Assembly: GCA_029098205.1 (NCBI GenBank)
Contig: JAQXNW010000093.1
Location: 1-8,377, forward strand
DNA from: Eubacteriales bacterium
GTDB lineage: Bacteria > Bacillota > Clostridia > Peptostreptococcales > Anaerovoracaceae
Length of the DNA stretch: 8,377 nt
Direction: 5' to 3'
Part shown: in pieces, positions 6,268-8,377 of the stretch
Numbering within the stretch: position 1 is the first letter of the stretch
Layout of the letters: each line of letters opens with the position of its first letter
Made by a program: the position numbers and the translations under genes
Notes under the pieces: generated by a model
What the model saw: only the letters and a program-made list of their open reading frames with translations
What the model was told of the DNA's origin: nothing
Databases searched by the model: none

Positions 6268-7136
6268 GAGATTGGATTCGGAAACCGGAATATCCCGGAG
6301 CTTTCGGGCTTCAGGAGCACATTGAGAAAAACGAAGACGGAAGCGATTTGATCACGCTGTCGTTTCCGCTTTTGGATGCGACGGGGGACGTCCTCTGCCG
6401 GTTTTCCACACGGGACGGCGGCGTGAGTGAAGGTCGGTTCCGCAGTATGAATCTCAGCAGCAATCTTGGCGATGAGAAGGAGCGGGTTCTGGAAAACTAC
6501 CGCCGGATACTTCGGATTTTCGGTGCGGATTTTTCCCATATCGCGGCGACAAAGCAGACGCATACGACGAATGTCCGGATAATTACGGAAAAAGACGCGG
6601 GGAACGGCTTTGAACGGCCTTATGAATACGACAATGTGGACGGAATCGTAACGGATGTGCCGGGGCTGGTGCTTGCGGGATTCGGAAGTGACTGTTGCCT
6701 TTTGTTTTTCGCAGATCCGGTTCACCGCGCGGTCGGAGTCAGTCATTCCGGATGGAAAGGAACCGTCGGAAGGATCGGTGAAAAGACTGTCCGTCTTATG
6801 GAAAAAGAATACGGGACGAGGCCGGAGGATCTTCTCTGTGCTGTCGGTCCTTCGATCTGCCGGGACTGTTATGAAGTCAGCGAAGATGTGGCGGTGAAGT
6901 TTCAGGAGGAGTTTCCGCTGCATATTTCGGAGATCATGGATGCGAAGGGCGGCGGGAAGTACCAGCTCGATCTTTGGGCGGCGAACCGCGTCGTTCTTGA
7001 GGAAGCGGGAGTACGAAGCGAAAATATCGAGGTTACGGACATCTGCACGATGTGCAATCCGGACCGGCTTTTTTCGCACCGGGCAACGCATGGAAAGCGC
7101 GGAAACAACGGAGGCTTTATTATGCTGAAGAAATAA
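6264..7136 (+). CDS. pgeF: Peptidoglycan editing factor PgeF (YfiH/LACC1 family, DUF152)
   Basis: A 290-aa member of the YfiH/YlmD family, related to human LACC1. Family members have purine nucleoside phosphorylase/adenosine deaminase-type activity, and E. coli PgeF limits misincorporation of residues into peptidoglycan precursors. Motifs in order: FSTRDGGVS (47-55), MNLSSNLGD (62-70), ATKQTH with His100, DNVDGIVTD (123-131), GSDCC with Cys144, VSHSGWKGT with His161, AVGPSI (193-198), DLWAANR (236-242) and SHRATHGKRGNNGG near the end. His100, Cys144 and His161 are the expected zinc/active-site residues. The ATG overlaps the preceding stop as ATGA, so translation is coupled to the ANTAR gene. 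The older label multicopper polyphenol oxidase (laccase) is misleading. The link to nitrogen genes appears to be positional only. Confidence 0.92.
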   Translation: MRDWIRKPEYPGAFGLQEHIEKNEDGSDLITLSFPLLDATGDVLCRFSTRDGGVSEGRFRSMNLSSNLGDEKERVLENYRRILRIFGADFSHIAATKQTHTTNVRIITEKDAGNGFERPYEYDNVDGIVTDVPGLVLAGFGSDCCLLFFADPVHRAVGVSHSGWKGTVGRIGEKTVRLMEKEYGTRPEDLLCAVGPSICRDCYEVSEDVAVKFQEEFPLHISEIMDAKGGGKYQLDLWAANRVVLEEAGVRSENIEVTDICTMCNPDRLFSHRATHGKRGNNGGFIMLKK

Positions 7137-7151
7137 GCATAAATTTTTTTT
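7120..7151 (+). terminator. Intrinsic terminator spanning the pgeF stop codon
   Basis: TTATGCT (7120-7126) pairs perfectly with AGCATAA (7136-7142) around a 9-nt loop, followed by A and eight T (7144-7151). The left arm and loop lie in the last codons of pgeF, and the stop codon (7134-7136) touches the right arm. The stem is short and AT-rich, but the T run is long, so it is a credible end for the argD-pgeF unit. Ribosomes reaching the stop would cover the left arm, which could couple termination to translation. Confidence 0.7.
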
Positions 7152-7174
7152 AACGTGCGGTTTTTGTAAATCCT

Positions 7175-7183
7175 TGGTATGAT
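7175..7183 (+). promoter_or_regulatory. Predicted extended -10 promoter for the TIM-barrel gene
   Basis: TGGTATGAT combines a TG extension (7175-7176) with TATGAT (7178-7183), one mismatch from TATAAT. No good -35 box lies 16-18 nt upstream, which is tolerated with an extended -10. Transcription would start near 7190, leaving a leader of about 110 nt. It lies just after the pgeF terminator, as expected for a new transcription unit. Confidence 0.5.
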
Positions 7184-7205
7184 ATTAGTTACAGCGAACG
7201 AAAAA

Positions 7206-7293
7206 ATGTCCGGGCTGTGAACCCCGGCTGCATCGGGCAGCATCTGGCGGTATAGGGCATAAACGGCCCGGCATTATCCTGAGGATAAGGAGG
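7206..7293 (+). promoter_or_regulatory. Structured 5' leader upstream of the TIM-barrel gene; possible cis-regulatory RNA
   Basis: A long-range helix can form between ATG plus CCGGGC (7206-7208, 7210-7215, one bulged T) and GCCCGG plus CAT (7266-7274). Inside it, GCTGC (7227-7231) pairs with GCAGC (7237-7241). CCGGG (7210-7214) can alternatively pair with CCCGG (7223-7227), so the closing helix competes with a local hairpin. A further hairpin, TTATCC (7274-7279) with GGATAA (7283-7288), overlaps the start of the AAGGAGG ribosome binding site (7287-7293). This resembles an aptamer plus translation-control platform, but I recognise no known riboswitch class. Confidence 0.35.
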
Positions 7294-7298
7294 AAGTA

Positions 7299-8048
7299 AT
7301 GGCAGAAGAGACGAAAGAGAAGAAAAAAATTCCGAATATCAGCGCTTCTCTTCGGACGCATACCGTGCAGATTCCGGAAGTAGTCTGGAAGGCAAGGGGA
7401 ATGGTTGTTCTTGGACGCAGGATCAAGTCCGTGATCTTTACGACGGATATCGCGATTATCCGGAACTGCAACGCGGACGCGGTGCTTGCCGTTTATCCGT
7501 TTACGCCTCAGCAGGTTATATCGAAAGCGGTGATCGACGCATCGGCAATTCCTGTTTTTGTCGGTGTCGGCGGAGGTACGACAAAAGGCGTACGTTCGGC
7601 TTTGATCGCGAGAGACGCGGAAGCGCAGGGCGCCTTCGGCGTTGTCGTGAATTCTCCGATGTCGAATGAAAATATCCGGCTGATCCGGCAGATCATCGAC
7701 ATTCCTATCGTTGCGACCGTGGTCAGTGAAGATGAAGATATCAACGCCCGTCTTAATGCGGGCGCAACCATACTGAATGTGTCTGCGGCGTCGAAAACGC
7801 CGGATTTGGTCCGGCATATCCGGAAAGATTTCCCGGATGTTCCGATTATCGCGACCGGAGGTCCGACGGAGGCTTCGATTCTCGAAACCATTGAAGCAGG
7901 CGCGAATACGATCAGTTATACACCGCCGACCTGCGGAGAAATTTTCTCTGTCATGATGGATCAGTATCGGAAGGACAATACGAAGAATCCGTTTGACGTT
8001 CCAGACCCGAAGGCGGGGGGAATCACGGATTTCCTGAAAATGTTTTAG
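7299..8048 (+). CDS. TIM-barrel protein of unknown function (phosphate-binding barrel superfamily)
   Basis: A 249-aa soluble protein with alternating beta strands and helices typical of a single (beta/alpha)8 barrel. Strand-like segments include SVIFTTD (44-50), DAVLAVYPF (60-68), PVFVGVGGGTT (85-95), GVVVNSP (114-120), PIVATVV (136-142), TILNVSAAS (157-165), PIIATGGPT (182-190) and TISYTPP (204-210). The ATGGPT loop and the following Gly-rich segment resemble the phosphate-binding site of ThiG, HisA/F or KDPG-aldolase-like barrels. I cannot name a substrate; relatives are often labelled only as putative hydrolases. The first ten residues are very Lys/Glu-rich and probably disordered. AAGGAGG (7287-7293) lies 5 nt before the ATG. 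The gene follows its own promoter and structured leader, and the next gene starts 10 nt after its stop. Confidence 0.8.
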   Translation: MAEETKEKKKIPNISASLRTHTVQIPEVVWKARGMVVLGRRIKSVIFTTDIAIIRNCNADAVLAVYPFTPQQVISKAVIDASAIPVFVGVGGGTTKGVRSALIARDAEAQGAFGVVVNSPMSNENIRLIRQIIDIPIVATVVSEDEDINARLNAGATILNVSAASKTPDLVRHIRKDFPDVPIIATGGPTEASILETIEAGANTISYTPPTCGEIFSVMMDQYRKDNTKNPFDVPDPKAGGITDFLKMF

Positions 8049-8058
8049 ATAGGAAATA

Positions 8059-8377
8059 ATGAACGGGAAGCATGAACGAAGAAAAAACAGCAGGAGCGCC
8101 GGCCGCGGGAAGACGCTGGACTTAAAAAAAGCCCATTACAGCACGGACCTTATCCGGGAGTATGAGGATCCGGAATTCGCGGAGGAAGCGTACCGGTACG
8201 AGCAGGAAAAAAGAAAGAAGCAGGGAGAAACGTACCGGGATTTTCAGGGCCGGAGTCGGAAGCCGCACCCGGACCGGCGGAGAGAGCCCGGAGGGTTCGA
8301 GCAGGCGTATGAAGAGAAACGTGCGAGGCAGGAAGAGTATAACCGCAGTCTTTATAATGACGCCGGCGGATTCGGAG
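8059..8377 (+). CDS. Highly charged protein of unknown function, N-terminal fragment
   Basis: An open frame of 106 codons from ATG at 8059 to the window edge, with no stop. The start has AGGA (8051-8054) four nt upstream and lies 10 nt after the TIM-barrel stop. The product is dominated by Arg, Lys, Glu, Gln and Tyr with almost no hydrophobic runs, so this portion is probably disordered or helical and cytoplasmic. Repeated short patterns of the form acidic-x-Y-x-x-E-basic occur (around EEAYRYEQEK, QAYEEKRARQEEY). It could be the cytoplasmic tail of a membrane protein whose helices lie beyond the window, or a small basic protein. I do not recognise a family. A second ATG at 8072, in another frame, stops after 17 codons and is not preferred. 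Confidence 0.6.
   Translation, partial: MNGKHERRKNSRSAGRGKTLDLKKAHYSTDLIREYEDPEFAEEAYRYEQEKRKKQGETYRDFQGRSRKPHPDRRREPGGFEQAYEEKRARQEEYNRSLYNDAGGFG

Noticed and set aside
5922..7091. Long open frame on the - strand (389 codons) opposite the ANTAR and pgeF genes
   Set aside because: It lies entirely opposite two well-recognised genes, shows no family motif, and is rich in Arg, His and Ser as expected from antisense reading of this codon usage.
7206..7220. Four-codon leader peptide (ATG to TGA)
   Set aside because: It is too short to mean much, has only a poor ribosome binding site, and the same bases form the closing helix of the structured leader.
1..8377. CRISPR arrays, tRNA or rRNA genes, insertion sequences, attachment sites
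   Set aside because: I saw no spaced direct repeats, cloverleaf-like segment, transposase, integrase or terminal inverted repeats; the window is almost fully occupied by housekeeping-type genes.

Overview
The window looks like chromosome from an anaerobic Firmicute of class Clostridia, most likely Lachnospiraceae-like. The reasons are the rnf gene order D-G-E-A-B, strong AGGAGG-type ribosome binding sites, moderate GC content, and a glutamine synthetase-like gene followed by an ANTAR regulator, an arrangement known from clostridia. All supported genes are on the + strand and tightly packed. I see no mobile element, tRNA, rRNA or CRISPR array.

Region 1 (1-2953) is the distal part of an Rnf operon: the end of rnfD, then rnfG, rnfE, rnfA and rnfB, with overlaps or short gaps. 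Rnf is a membrane ferredoxin:NAD+ oxidoreductase that couples electron transfer to ion (Na+ or H+) translocation. rnfC and most of rnfD lie upstream of the window. The RnfG flavin-attachment motif is atypical: Ser replaces Thr, and the upstream Asp is Lys.

Region 2 (2954-3144) holds no gene but is structured. It contains a possible terminator with two alternative folds, a 49-nt near-perfect hairpin, and a promoter whose -10 box lies inside a perfect 14-bp palindrome.

Region 3 (3145-7136) reads as a nitrogen-linked unit: an ArgD-type class III aminotransferase, a 90-nt leader with a textbook intrinsic terminator, a 400-aa glutamine synthetase-fold protein, an ANTAR RNA-binding antiterminator with a degenerate receiver domain, and PgeF. 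The last three genes are translationally linked. A terminator whose hairpin spans the pgeF stop codon closes the unit. The simplest model is that the synthetase and downstream genes are expressed by readthrough of the terminator at 4395-4421, perhaps controlled by the ANTAR protein. The synthetase is the most unusual protein here. It keeps the fold motifs but has Lys where class I enzymes have the catalytic Glu of the flap, lacks a nucleotide-binding Arg, and lacks the usual C-terminal end. It may make a gamma-glutamyl compound other than glutamine, or be a regulator.

Region 4 (7152-8377) has a new extended -10 promoter, a roughly 110-nt leader with riboswitch-like architecture, a TIM-barrel protein of unknown function, and the start of a very highly charged protein that runs off the window.
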